A DNA stretch of 53,898 nucleotides, taken from positions 1-53,898 of the forward strand of contig JACPPJ010000011.1 in the NCBI GenBank assembly GCA_016191085.1. The letters are read 5' to 3'. The position numbers and the translations under genes were made by a program. The notes under the pieces are model-generated. The model ran no database searches, was not told where the DNA came from, and saw nothing but the letters and a program-made list of their open reading frames with translations. The DNA comes from Acidobacteriota bacterium. GTDB lineage: Bacteria > Acidobacteriota > Terriglobia > 2-12-FULL-54-10. Below, piece by piece: positions 7,935 to 16,602 of this stretch; within the stretch, counting starts at the first letter, position 1; each line of letters opens with the position of its first letter.

Positions 7935-8627
7935 ATGAGCTACTTGCACCTAAGACCATGGATCGGCTTGCAGACCGTTGTTGTCGCGTTCGCTTTAGCT
8001 ATCATGGCCGGTGGGCAGACGTCGGAACCGAGTTGGTATTTGAAGGCCCACATTGATGAGGCCTGTAGCTGCCCGCTGTTCTGCCCATGCTACTTCAACA
8101 CCAAGCCTGCCAATGATTACTGCAACTTCAATAACGTTTTCAGCGTGCAACAGGGCCACTACGGCAACGTAAAGCTCGACGGCATGCACGTATGGTTGTC
8201 CGGCAATTTGGGAGGCGATTTCAGCCAGGGCAAAACGGAGGCGGTCGTGGCGGCATTTGAACCTTCAGCGACTCAGGAGCAGGTAGATGCATTCATGAAA
8301 GTCGCCACCAAGATTTATCCCGTTACCTGGCAAAAAATTTCAACGACGGATCGGACGGCGATGACCATTACACATTCTCCGGAACGTCATACCGCATCGC
8401 GCGCCGATGGCAAAGGCGCGGTGGAGTTAGTCGCCGCCAGTGGCTCGGCAAACGATGGCAAGTCAGCGCCTCGGATTGAGAACCTCCGTTATTTCGGCGC
8501 GGGGAAAAATGCGGGTTTCAATCTGTACTACGGCACTCACCGCTACAACGGCCACGGCTACAATTACAGCTACACAAAACACAATGGCTTCACCATTGAC
8601 ATCGAAGCGGGGAGCCCCACTAAGTAA
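7935..8627 (+). CDS. DUF1326 secreted protein
   Basis: The 230-residue protein has a hydrophobic N-terminus (ALAIMAGGQ) that should act as a signal peptide or anchor. It also has the DUF1326 signature DEACSCPLFCPCYF (four cysteines) followed by CNF. The C-terminal 40 residues are rich in Tyr, His and Asn (GTHRYNGHGYNYSYTKHNG), which could bind metal. An AGGAGG site precedes the ATG. The family is widespread in soil bacteria without known function. Its Cys cluster suggests binding of a metal or a redox role in the periplasm, which is inference. It is a single gene. Confidence 0.85.
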   Translation: MSYLHLRPWIGLQTVVVAFALAIMAGGQTSEPSWYLKAHIDEACSCPLFCPCYFNTKPANDYCNFNNVFSVQQGHYGNVKLDGMHVWLSGNLGGDFSQGKTEAVVAAFEPSATQEQVDAFMKVATKIYPVTWQKISTTDRTAMTITHSPERHTASRADGKGAVELVAASGSANDGKSAPRIENLRYFGAGKNAGFNLYYGTHRYNGHGYNYSYTKHNGFTIDIEAGSPTK

Positions 8628-8766
8628 CCTGGGGGACCATAACTGTAATCGCCAGGAGAGCAGGGCGGAGGATCGCGTGCGGCGTATTCCCAGCGGCTCG
8701 GTCTATTCGGCTGAGCCGCAGCCCAGTTCGCCAATCAAAACGCCAACTCGCCGAGAGCAACCCACA

Positions 8767-9993
8767 CTAACTTCCTAACTGGACTCGCAGAATTTCTCCC
8801 GGAAGCGGAACGATTCTGGGCGCAGCCTCCGATCCGGCGCTGTCAATGCTGGGTCGCCTCTGCTCGTGTTTTGCGGTCACATGGTAGTCCAATTCAGTCC
8901 GCTCCATGCGGATGCCGAGCGTACGTTCCAACTGGTGTAACTCCGACCGCTGGTCCTTGGCAAAGAAAGTCGAAGCGACGCCGCGGACACCTGCACGTCC
9001 GGTGCGGCCGACCCGATGAATGAAATTCTCCGCGACCTCGGGCAGGTCATAGTTGATGACGTGCGCGATGCCCTGAACGTGAATTCCACGCGCCGCGATA
9101 TCGGTGGCGACGAGTACGCGATAGCGGCCCTGCTGAAAGCCAAGTAAAGCTGTCGTACGCTGTGCTTGCGTGCGGTCACCATGGATCATGGCCGCGCTGA
9201 ACCCTTGGTGAGCCAGCTTCCTGGCGACTCGCTCTGTTCCGCGCTTAGTTCGTGCAAATACAAGGCAGCGGCCAGTCTCTTGCGACAGGATGCGCTGTAG
9301 CAGTTCCGGCTTGCGATCAGGCGCAACTTCAAATGCGCGCACCTGGACATTTTCCGAGGGCTTCAGAATTGAACCAAACGCGAGGCGCACAGGAGCTTTC
9401 AAATAATCGTTCACAAGATGTGCGACGGAGGCTTCCAGGGTTGCGGAAAAGCACATTGTCTGGCGCTCTTTCGGCAGCACTGAGGCAATTCTACGGATCG
9501 CCGGAAGGAATCCCATATCCAACATGCGATCGGCCTCATCCAGCACGAGGATTTTGAGCCGGAGGAAGCTGATCAGCTTGCGTTTGAGATAATCTTCCAA
9601 CCGTCCGGGAGTGGCAACAACCAGCCTGGCACCGGTGCGTATCGCGCTGAGTTGCTGGCTTTCGGATAAACCTCCTACCACGAGAGCACCAGGCCCCAGT
9701 TTTTTCCCCCTTAATTTATCGTACTGATCCAGAACCTGCATCGCCAGTTCGCGCGTGGGAACCAGGACCAAAGCTGCGATTCCGGGCGTGCTTTGCTGAA
9801 GCAGGTGCTCCATTATGGGGACCAGGAACGCCAATGTTTTGCCTGTACCTGTTTGAGCGGTGGCAAGGACGTCTTTGCCATCGAGCGCTTGCGGAATCGT
9901 GGCGGCTTGAACCGGAGTTGGTGTTGAAAAACGAGATAGCGCTAGGCGCTCCTGAGTGTAACTGGAGATCGAGAGTTCTGAAAAATCGTTCAC
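8767..9993 (-). CDS. DEAD-box RNA helicase, RhlE-like
   Basis: Taking the GTG at 9993 as start, because AAGG stands 5 bases upstream and the Q motif follows at once, the protein has 408 residues. All helicase motifs are present: FSTPTPVQAATIP (Q), AQTGTGKT 46-53 (I), PTREL (Ia), TPGR (Ib), DEAD 152-155 (II), SAT 183-185 (III), VATDIAARG (V) and HRVGRTGR 326-333 (VI). It unwinds RNA duplexes with ATP, typically in ribosome assembly or mRNA decay and often in the cold. An upstream GTG at 10032 would add 13 residues. The tail is short and basic-poor, unlike that of DeaD/CsdA. Confidence 0.93.
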   Translation of the reverse strand: MNDFSELSISSYTQERLALSRFSTPTPVQAATIPQALDGKDVLATAQTGTGKTLAFLVPIMEHLLQQSTPGIAALVLVPTRELAMQVLDQYDKLRGKKLGPGALVVGGLSESQQLSAIRTGARLVVATPGRLEDYLKRKLISFLRLKILVLDEADRMLDMGFLPAIRRIASVLPKERQTMCFSATLEASVAHLVNDYLKAPVRLAFGSILKPSENVQVRAFEVAPDRKPELLQRILSQETGRCLVFARTKRGTERVARKLAHQGFSAAMIHGDRTQAQRTTALLGFQQGRYRVLVATDIAARGIHVQGIAHVINYDLPEVAENFIHRVGRTGRAGVRGVASTFFAKDQRSELHQLERTLGIRMERTELDYHVTAKHEQRRPSIDSAGSEAAPRIVPLPGEILRVQLGS

Positions 9994-10205
9994 GATAGCC
10001 TTGTCTATGACAATAGCAGGCGGGCCGTACACACGTTGTCAGCCCAGCGACTTGCGTTGCCAGTATGGGTTAAATTACGCTGAAGACTTACGGCAGAAAT
10101 AAGAAGGGCGGGATTTCTCAGATCAGATGCTCAGAGCAACCGCACTACACAACCGCGGTATTAAGCGCAAATATAGTATATCACGTCCGAAGTGGGCCGC
10201 CTCGT

Positions 10206-11678
10206 TTATAACGCGGCGTGCGGCAAAGCCGTACTCACAACGGCCACTGAGCTCGAGCACACTTCCATGAGTTTTGTGATCACATCCGCGGCGCTATACG
10301 TTAAACCATGGGGCGGGAGAAAGCGGCTGATGTTCAGGAGGTCGTCGCCCGAAGTTACGATGCCAACCTCGATTCGACCGCCTTTGCGCGCCTGTGGCTG
10401 GCCTATATTTGCGAGCAAAGCATTGCAGAGGCATCGTCTGCCCCTGGTGTCCTCCGGATTGCCGCCCTTTGAGGCGTAGATTGTCTCCGGTTCTGCGGAG
10501 CAGCGGAAATCAATGGCGCCCTCGGCCGTCCTGTAGGCTTCGCGCAAATATCCCAAATCGCAGATGCGTGGCCGCGCAAGATACACTTGCCGTTCTGAAA
10601 GCGAGCCCTCCAGTTGTGCGACCTTAAATGGGAAACCGGTAGATGAGGCAATGGCGTCGGTGAATACCCGCGCGGTCCCCGAGACTGCTTTGCGCAGCAG
10701 GGCGTGCTTGTAATCCTCTCTCAAACCAGACTCGGCGCAGAAGGCAAACGCGGTTCCCACCTGGATACCGGCGGCGCCGGTTTCGAGAGCTTCGGCGAAT
10801 TTCTCCGGGGAGCCGTATCCGCCTGCCAGCCAGAACGGCAATCCCAAGCTGCGCAGTTTGTCAAGATCAACGTTGTCGCGCTCTCCGTAAACCGGCTCAC
10901 CCGCTTCGCTGAGCTGCAACTTGCCGCGCGGTGGAGCGTTGTGTCCGCCCGCCGAGGAATTCTCGATAATGAATCCATCTACCCTGCCATTGGCCTTCTT
11001 GACCATGGTCGTGGCAAGGGTGTTCGAGGCGATGATGGCAAGGAATTTCGGACGGCGGAGCGGCGGAAGATCGCGCTCCATGAAGTCGCGCGGGGCGAAC
11101 GTCACGGTTGTGTCGTCACCCTGTTGCGCGTCGGTGACGGTCAGGGGATAGGTTGCCGGATCGTGTGTGACAAAGCGCTCGAGCACTCCGGGAATTCGCA
11201 GAGGTATGCCAGCGCCCATCAGTACATAATCAACGCCGGCCAGCATGGCGCCGTAAATGGATGGAAGGTGCGGAAGCTGAATCTTCTCAAGGTAATTGAT
11301 TCCCACGGGATTTCGGTGGCCTTCGCGCGCCAGAAAGACCTCCACAAAATTGCCGGCAACGCAAAGCTCCTCCACTTCCCGAGGGCCATCCTTCGCGTGT
11401 AGCGGCAGCATCACATAGGGTGCGTCATTCTGCTTGCCACCGGGAATATGAAACTTGCGCCATATCCGCCCAGCCATCTCGGGGAATGGAAAATGATCGA
11501 GGGCGCGGCGGATGTGTCCGCCTTTGTCACCGTCTTGCAGCCGCCTCGCGAGGATCACATCCAGAGCCGTTCCAGAGACGACACCGAGGTGGCCGAGTTC
11601 CGATACAGCGTGTGCCAGCCGCCAGCCGGAGATAGCCGCTCCCATGCCGCCCTGGATAATCATTGGATACTGGTTCAT
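10206..11678 (-). CDS. Nitronate monooxygenase family protein
   Basis: This 490-residue FMN-type barrel belongs to the 2-nitropropane dioxygenase/nitronate monooxygenase family (COG2070). It has PMIIQGGMGAAISGWRLAHAVS at the N-terminus, then GINYLEKIQLPHLPSIYGAMLAGVDYVLMGAG, SSAGGHNAPPRG with the conserved His, and FWLAGGYGSPEKFAEALETGAAGIQVGTAF. The family oxidises alkyl nitronates using FMN and oxygen; long members also include enoyl reductases of lipid or polyketide pathways such as PfaD. It is about 130 residues longer than the short class, with a C-terminal Cys-containing segment (CLCNALLANIGQPQARKGG). The substrate is not predictable. It is transcribed alone. Confidence 0.85.
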   Translation of the reverse strand: MNQYPMIIQGGMGAAISGWRLAHAVSELGHLGVVSGTALDVILARRLQDGDKGGHIRRALDHFPFPEMAGRIWRKFHIPGGKQNDAPYVMLPLHAKDGPREVEELCVAGNFVEVFLAREGHRNPVGINYLEKIQLPHLPSIYGAMLAGVDYVLMGAGIPLRIPGVLERFVTHDPATYPLTVTDAQQGDDTTVTFAPRDFMERDLPPLRRPKFLAIIASNTLATTMVKKANGRVDGFIIENSSAGGHNAPPRGKLQLSEAGEPVYGERDNVDLDKLRSLGLPFWLAGGYGSPEKFAEALETGAAGIQVGTAFAFCAESGLREDYKHALLRKAVSGTARVFTDAIASSTGFPFKVAQLEGSLSERQVYLARPRICDLGYLREAYRTAEGAIDFRCSAEPETIYASKGGNPEDTRGRRCLCNALLANIGQPQARKGGRIEVGIVTSGDDLLNISRFLPPHGLTYSAADVITKLMEVCSSSVAVVSTALPHAAL

Positions 11679-11759
11679 ATTATCTCGTCAACCATTCCAG
11701 CGTTGCGCGACTGGCATTTATGTAACCATCAGAGTCTAATCTGGAACGCGCAGTTTGAC

Positions 11760-11789
11760 AATTCACCGGAACCGCATTCACCGGAACCG
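11760..11789. repeat. Two-copy 15-base tandem repeat
   Basis: The unit ATTCACCGGAACCGC occurs twice in direct succession in the stretch between the nitronate monooxygenase and radical SAM genes. It is a minor sequence feature with no assigned role. Confidence 0.6.
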
Positions 11790-12005
11790 CACGTGGGAAT
11801 AGCCAGTGCAAAGTTGGAGCGGACTTGGCGCCCACGGGGATTGGCTTTTCTGCTGGCGATTCACTAGCAACTAAAGAAAACAAGCTGCAAAGTACGAGCA
11901 AGCACGCCTCTCTTCTGCTACAATCGGATGACATTCGCCTTCCTGTTATCGCGATGATGCACCGAAGGCCAGTTGTTGGGGACCACTTCAGGAGGGTAAT
12001 GCAAC

Positions 12006-13571
12006 GTGCGCGTTCATTTAGTCAATCCCAATGAGTTATCTTTCGGAGTTGGTGTTATCACGCCCCGCTGGCTTTACGTGTTGGCTAGTGCCACACCGCA
12101 GGAATACGGTGATCCGGCGATAACCGATGAGACGCTCGAACAGTTTGACCCGAGCAGCGTGCAAAGTGGCGATGTTGTAGGGATCGGTATCCACACCGCC
12201 AACGCATGTCGCGGGTACGAACTTGGCAAAGTGAGCCGCGAGCGAGGCGCTTGGGTAATCTATGGTGGCATTCATGCCACGCTGTACCCTGAGGAAGCGC
12301 ACGAGCTAGGTGCCGCTCATGGCGTAGTCAAGGGAGACGGCGATGTGGTTTGGAGCACCGTGCTGGCGGATTGCGCCAAGGCGCAGCCGCGCCGAATTTA
12401 CGACGGCGGCCGCGCTCCCGCCGACCACTTCCTGCCGGCCCGGTGGGATCTGATTCGCCCAAACGCTTACATGTGGGCTTCAGTGCAGACCGTCCGTGGC
12501 TGTCCTAAACATTGCTCGTTTTGTTCAGTATGGCGCACCGACGGACAGCAACCGCGCCAGCGCGCAGCCGACGCCGTGGTCGCAGAAGTTGTTCAGCTCC
12601 GGCGCATGGGCTACCGCTTTATCACGCTGGCCGATGATAATTTTTATCCGGTTACGATGACCGATATCGCGAACGCTCGCCGTCAGAATAACCACCAGCG
12701 GTTAGCCGAACTGCAAGACCTTCGCGAGGAACGCTTTTATCTGATGGAGCGGCTGGCTCAACTCCCGGACGATCTGGTTTTTTTTACACAAATCACCATG
12801 GAAGCCGCGGAAGACCCGCAGTTCCTTGAGGCCATGCGGAAGGCGCACATAAAGGGGGCTCTGGTTGGAATCGAGGCAGTTACTCCTGAAGGTTTGAAAA
12901 GCATCTACAAGGAATTCAATCCGTCTGGTGACAAACTGGCCGAACAGTTGCGACTCTTCAAGCAGCGCGGCGTGCATGTTTTGGGGTCATTCATATTCGG
13001 TCTTCCGACTGACCGCGCGGCTACTTTCGAGGCCACCGCCGCTCTTGCAAAGAAGGCGGAAGTAGCATTTGCTCAGTTCGTGATGATGACGCCTTTCCCC
13101 GGCACAGTCGATTTTCAACGTTGGGAAGAGAGCCTCGGAGACAATGCAGATCGTATCCAGGGCGTGCCCGTCACACGATATTGGTTGATACCGGGGAACC
13201 TACGCCCCAAGCTCTATACTCCTCACCCCACCATGACGCCTGACGAAATCCGGAGCCGCACCCAGGGGGTGTGGGATAACTTCTACAGTTTGCCGGAAAT
13301 TTGGAAGCGTGCGCATTGTGTTAAGTCATTGAGGTCGCGCTTGGCCTTCGTGTTCATTTCGAAACTGTATCGCCAGATGTATGCCAACACAGGTATCGCG
13401 ACAGACAGTGCTCGCAGGAAAAGCGCAAACAAATGGGCGCGATGGCTGGCGAAACCGTGTCAACGCCTGTTCCGGGCCAAGCCGATGCCTGACCTCACCA
13501 TTCCCGCACCCCCGCCCCGGTTCGAGCAAGCCGATGTGATCGCAGAATCACGGGCCGAAACCAACGTGTAG
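12006..13571 (+). CDS. B12-binding radical SAM protein
   Basis: The 521-residue protein starts with GTG, chosen because AGGAGGG lies about nine bases upstream. Residues 1-130 resemble a cobalamin-binding Rossmann domain (VGIGIHTANACRGYELGK, YGGIHATLYPEEA). Residues from 160 form a radical SAM barrel with C166-x3-C170-x2-C173 (VRGCPKHCSFC) for the 4Fe-4S cluster, followed by LADDNFYPVT and VGIEAVTPEG. Enzymes of this class methylate unactivated carbons or remodel rings. Hopanoid and lipid enzymes are members, but no substrate-specific motif is visible. No DxHxxG was found, so any cobalamin would bind base-off without His. The basic C-terminal tail (about 430-521) is of unknown role. It has no operon partner. 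Confidence 0.88.
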   Translation: MRVHLVNPNELSFGVGVITPRWLYVLASATPQEYGDPAITDETLEQFDPSSVQSGDVVGIGIHTANACRGYELGKVSRERGAWVIYGGIHATLYPEEAHELGAAHGVVKGDGDVVWSTVLADCAKAQPRRIYDGGRAPADHFLPARWDLIRPNAYMWASVQTVRGCPKHCSFCSVWRTDGQQPRQRAADAVVAEVVQLRRMGYRFITLADDNFYPVTMTDIANARRQNNHQRLAELQDLREERFYLMERLAQLPDDLVFFTQITMEAAEDPQFLEAMRKAHIKGALVGIEAVTPEGLKSIYKEFNPSGDKLAEQLRLFKQRGVHVLGSFIFGLPTDRAATFEATAALAKKAEVAFAQFVMMTPFPGTVDFQRWEESLGDNADRIQGVPVTRYWLIPGNLRPKLYTPHPTMTPDEIRSRTQGVWDNFYSLPEIWKRAHCVKSLRSRLAFVFISKLYRQMYANTGIATDSARRKSANKWARWLAKPCQRLFRAKPMPDLTIPAPPPRFEQADVIAESRAETNV

Positions 13572-13632
13572 CTGACAGTAATTTTTACGGGTTCAGAGTC
13601 GTAGGCCCGTTGCTGCCGCCACTCCTGTCCAG

Positions 13633-14109
13633 TTATGCATCCGGCCTATCACGCGGCCGAAACACGACGCCTAATGCAAGTGTGTGCGAACGTGCAAAAG
13701 CAGAACCGGACACAGAGCCTCTTCCAGAAATGAATGGTCTGTCCTGACGGGCAGCCTGAATAGCGGGCTCCAAATCGCGGACCAGACATGATTTCACGAC
13801 ATAACCGTGAATACCGGTCTCGAAGGCCTCACGAATCATTTGGGGCGAATCGTGAACAGTCAGGATAATCAAACGCACTTTAGGTAGCGTTTGATGGATT
13901 TGTCTGGCTGCATCCAATCCGTTTACTTCCGGCATATTGATATCGAGGAGTACGACTTCGGGTTGGAATTGCTCTGCTTTTTGGATTGCATCGCGGCCGT
14001 TTGCGGCCTCACCTATCACTTTCCACCCTCTCTTTAGCTCGAGTAGCTCTTTCAGCGCTTGCCGCAAGCTTTCATTATCATCGGCTATCAAGATCTTCAG
14101 TTGATGCAT
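13633..14109 (-). CDS. Stand-alone response regulator receiver
   Basis: The 158-residue protein is a NarL-type receiver: acidic pair D10-D11 (IADDNES), phosphorylation site in VVLLDINMPEVNG, Thr in ILTVHD, Lys in YVVKSCL. The receiver ends near residue 125. The remaining 30 residues show no helix-turn-helix, so the output domain is absent or replaced by a short tail. It could act through protein contacts like CheY, or it could be a NarL regulator that lost its DNA-binding part. It is divergent from the Crp/Fnr gene at 14380. Confidence 0.88.
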   Translation of the reverse strand: MHQLKILIADDNESLRQALKELLELKRGWKVIGEAANGRDAIQKAEQFQPEVVLLDINMPEVNGLDAARQIHQTLPKVRLIILTVHDSPQMIREAFETGIHGYVVKSCLVRDLEPAIQAARQDRPFISGRGSVSGSAFARSHTLALGVVFRPRDRPDA

Positions 14110-14379
14110 GTCTCACCCTTGAGAGCCATCACGCGCCCTCGTTATACTTTTCTGGTGACGATAAACATTGACCCGCCTCAAACTGGACGACGCTGACGCG
14201 AATTCCTGCCCAAATTATCGCAACGGCTAGCCTTAAAGTCTGGATAAAATTGCACACTTCGAGGTTTTTTGTTGGAGCAGCCCAACACCCCTGCGAATTA
14301 CGATTTGGAGGATTCTGTTATAATTCAAGTACTAACCATCCCCGCGTGCGCAGAACAGGTGTCGCGGCGAGGTATGATC

Positions 14380-15030
14380 ATGGCCCCTAAGCCAACGCGA
14401 GCTTTCGATCCCAAGACATTCCTCTTGAAAATCGGCGCGGGACGAACAATCGTCGAATACAAAAAGAAACGCACCATCTTCTCGCAAGGAGATGCTGCGG
14501 ATGCGATCTTTTACGTCCAGAAAGGGAAAGTGAAGCTGACTGTTGTGTCCAAGCAGGGCAAAATCGCGACCGTGGCGATTCTCACTGCCGATGATTTCTT
14601 CGGTGAGGCGAGCATGGCCGGTCAATCGCTTCGGATGGAGACAGCTACCGCACTTACTGATTGTGTCCTGCTCAGGATTGAGAAATCTGCGATGACCCGA
14701 GTGCTCAATGAACAAAAGAGCTTTTCAGCATTCTTCATGGCACATTTACTTTCCCGCAGTATCCAGTATGAGGAAGCTTTAGTCGACCAACTTTTCAACT
14801 CCAGCGAGAGACGTCTGGCTCGGGTTCTCATGCTACTGACGCAGTTCGGCAAGGAAGGAAAGACTGAGAGCGTTCCGAAAATCAACCAGGAAACTTTAGC
14901 TCAAATGGTCGGCACAACCCGCGAACGAGTCAGCCACTTTATGAATAAGTTCAGGAAGCTTGGCCTCATCGAATACAACGGTGGGCTGCGAGTCCACAGC
15001 TCTCTTATCAACGTGGTTCTGCGCGATTAA
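14380..15030 (+). CDS. Crp/Fnr-family transcription regulator
   Basis: The ATG at 14380 (MAPKPTRAF) is chosen because GAGG lies 7-8 bases upstream, giving 216 residues. A cyclic-nucleotide-type sensor barrel (IFSQGDAADAIFYVQKGKVKLTVVS, then FFGEASM) is followed by a long dimerisation helix. A winged helix-turn-helix follows (INQETLAQMVGTTRERVSHFMNKFRKLGLI). The Arg-Glu of RxxxE-type DNA reading is present (TTRERVS). The ligand is unknown, and no Cys cluster suggests oxygen sensing. Target genes cannot be inferred. Confidence 0.9.
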   Translation: MAPKPTRAFDPKTFLLKIGAGRTIVEYKKKRTIFSQGDAADAIFYVQKGKVKLTVVSKQGKIATVAILTADDFFGEASMAGQSLRMETATALTDCVLLRIEKSAMTRVLNEQKSFSAFFMAHLLSRSIQYEEALVDQLFNSSERRLARVLMLLTQFGKEGKTESVPKINQETLAQMVGTTRERVSHFMNKFRKLGLIEYNGGLRVHSSLINVVLRD

Positions 15031-15190
15031 CCCCCGCCGCGATCGCTTGATCCTTGTAAACTATGCTATTCGTAGCACGATCTGCTGGCCTGGCGCAAAG
15101 TGGCCACTTTGGGGGTTCCCCCAGTGCCGCGAGGAAAAAAAGGGACGGGCTAGGGCATTTTCATAATAGATGTATAGTGCGCGGGATTGT

Positions 15191-15216
15191 AAGGGCATGG
15201 CTTCAGCCATGCCCTT
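15191..15216. terminator. Perfect palindrome between convergent genes
   Basis: AAGGGCATGGCT and AGCCATGCCCTT form a 12-base stem around a two-base centre. This is the same hairpin that occurs as one module of repeat B. It sits between the convergent Crp/Fnr and secreted-protein genes and may serve as a terminator for both. There is no T run. Confidence 0.4.
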
Positions 15217-15251
15217 ATGGCATCTCTTCGAATGCATTCCGAGCTAAAACG

Positions 15252-15707
15252 TTAGCGAATCTGCGAGCTTGACTCAGTCACCTCTACGGATACCGCTTTC
15301 TGGCCGTCCATGGTCACTTCAACCCGCTGGCCGGGTTTCAGGTCCGCGACTGTGGCTGCTTGGCCGTTCAATTTGATACTTGTGCTGGCGTCCATCGAGA
15401 GAGTCTGCTGCTCGTTGTTATCTGTATGAATGGTCACGTTGTTGCCAATGGAGTCCACCTTATCGATGGTCCCACGGATCGCAGTCGAGGCGCTTGACTG
15501 GCTGCTGGATTGCGTGTGGTCCATCTGATCTGAATCCCCGCGCTGTTCGGGCTGCTTCATCTGCTCTGAATCGGCAGAGGGAGTTTGCGATCCGCCATAA
15601 GTTGGGTCCGCAGGATCGGGCGTAATGGGCTGCTGCGTGCCCTGCGCGGCCACAATCGCTGTTGCAAACGCAATGAGCAACAGAAGCAACGATGCTCTTC
15701 TCATCAT
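15252..15707 (-). CDS. Small secreted protein with DUF5666-like domain
   Basis: This 151-residue protein has a clear signal peptide (RRASLLLLLIAFATAIVAAQ) and a Ser/Gln/Asp-rich low-complexity stretch (30-75). Its C-terminal small beta domain (IRGTIDKVDSIGNNVTIHTDN, LNGQAATVADLKPGQRVEVTMDG) resembles DUF5666/OB-like repeats in exported proteins. It is likely periplasmic or outer-surface; function is unknown. It appears to be a single gene. Confidence 0.75.
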   Translation of the reverse strand: MMRRASLLLLLIAFATAIVAAQGTQQPITPDPADPTYGGSQTPSADSEQMKQPEQRGDSDQMDHTQSSSQSSASTAIRGTIDKVDSIGNNVTIHTDNNEQQTLSMDASTSIKLNGQAATVADLKPGQRVEVTMDGQKAVSVEVTESSSQIR

Positions 15708-15955
15708 GAGGCTACCTCCCTGTTTTTGGCGTATGCACTATCCGGGTCATCGGTTCGCCGTGCTGAAGAGGCACCCCCGGACGTGCCAGTGGAATTGTTC
15801 ATCGAGGAAAGTGCAATCGCAGGACCACACGGGTGCCTAGCCAGCGCGTTCAAACCTTTGACTTAGCCGCACACGTCGGGGTTCGAGTGCCCGGAAATTA
15901 AGGCAATGGAAGGGTATTTTTCCTCTGGAAGGGTAGCCGTTGCTTTTTTCTTTCA

Positions 15956-16342
15956 TCATCTGGCCGCTTCGTCCATCATCCTAACAATTGAGTCTTCCAC
16001 TTCTTCGGCCACTGATTTGACCGAAGGTGTATTGAACATTTCCAGCATCGCTGTGGGGCGGATCGTGGCCAGCGTTGTTCCGGCGCCTTTGGGGTATAGC
16101 GACACGCGGCACGGAAGTGCCGTAGAGATTTCCAAGTTGGCGTCCAGAACTTGCTTGGCTTGCTGCGGATTGCAGATCTCGTACACCAAACAATCCCGAT
16201 CGAAAGGAACTCCCTTTTCGTTCATCTTGCTTCTCAAGTCGTGGACCGCCAGAACGCCGAACTTATGCTTCTGTGCTGCGGCTTCAAATGCTTTGGCGGC
16301 TTCTGGCACCGATTTCTTGGAGTCGACCTGATAGACGATCAT
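15956..16342 (-). CDS. DUF302 protein
   Basis: The 128-residue protein fits DUF302: YQVDSKKSVPEAAKAFEAAAQKHKFGVLAVHDLRSKMNEKG, then YEICNPQQAKQVLDAN and LPCRVSLYPKGAGTTLATIRP. The two cysteines in EICNP and LPCR are typical of the family. It follows the efflux operon by 54 bases on the same strand. DUF302 genes often lie with DUF2892 and sulfide or metal-resistance genes, and the DUF2892 gene here is the direct neighbour. The biochemical role is unknown. Confidence 0.88.
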   Translation of the reverse strand: MIVYQVDSKKSVPEAAKAFEAAAQKHKFGVLAVHDLRSKMNEKGVPFDRDCLVYEICNPQQAKQVLDANLEISTALPCRVSLYPKGAGTTLATIRPTAMLEMFNTPSVKSVAEEVEDSIVRMMDEAAR

Positions 16343-16395
16343 TTTTCCTCCTTACGTACTGAGTACCCAAGCGTGTTAGCGATAACGGACGTTGC

Positions 16396-16602
16396 TTACG
16401 GTCTCACGCCCAGCTTCCGCAAGACCCACATCATCGGGCACCAATTGGTAAACCCCGATTGCAGCAAGTTGGCTCCCACGAACGCTGTGAACCAATACCA
16501 GTTAGGATTCACCCAGGTGCCCAGCGCCAATGAAGCCAGTACGAACGTTCCCGCAATCAGTCGCAATAAGCGTTCTACGCACATGTTCACCTCCGAACTC
16601 AA
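16396..16602 (-). CDS. DUF2892 membrane protein
   Basis: The 68-residue protein has the DUF2892 pattern: [23 protein letters not shown], then a second membrane span and [17 protein letters not shown], with the conserved Cys in each half. The same domain is the membrane tail of YgaP-type rhodaneses. Its start overlaps the stop of the RND permease by four bases (ATGA), so it is translated with the pump. Function is unknown; location in the inner membrane is predicted. Confidence 0.9.
   Translation of the reverse strand: MSSEVNMCVERLLRLIAGTFVLASLALGTWVNPNWYWFTAFVGANLLQSGFTNWCPMMWVLRKLGVRP

Noticed and set aside
11680-11934. 84-residue minus-strand frame with a leader-like start
   Set aside because: It covers the upstream area of the radical SAM gene, its repeated AVPVNAVPVN comes from a short tandem DNA repeat, and no family is recognised.
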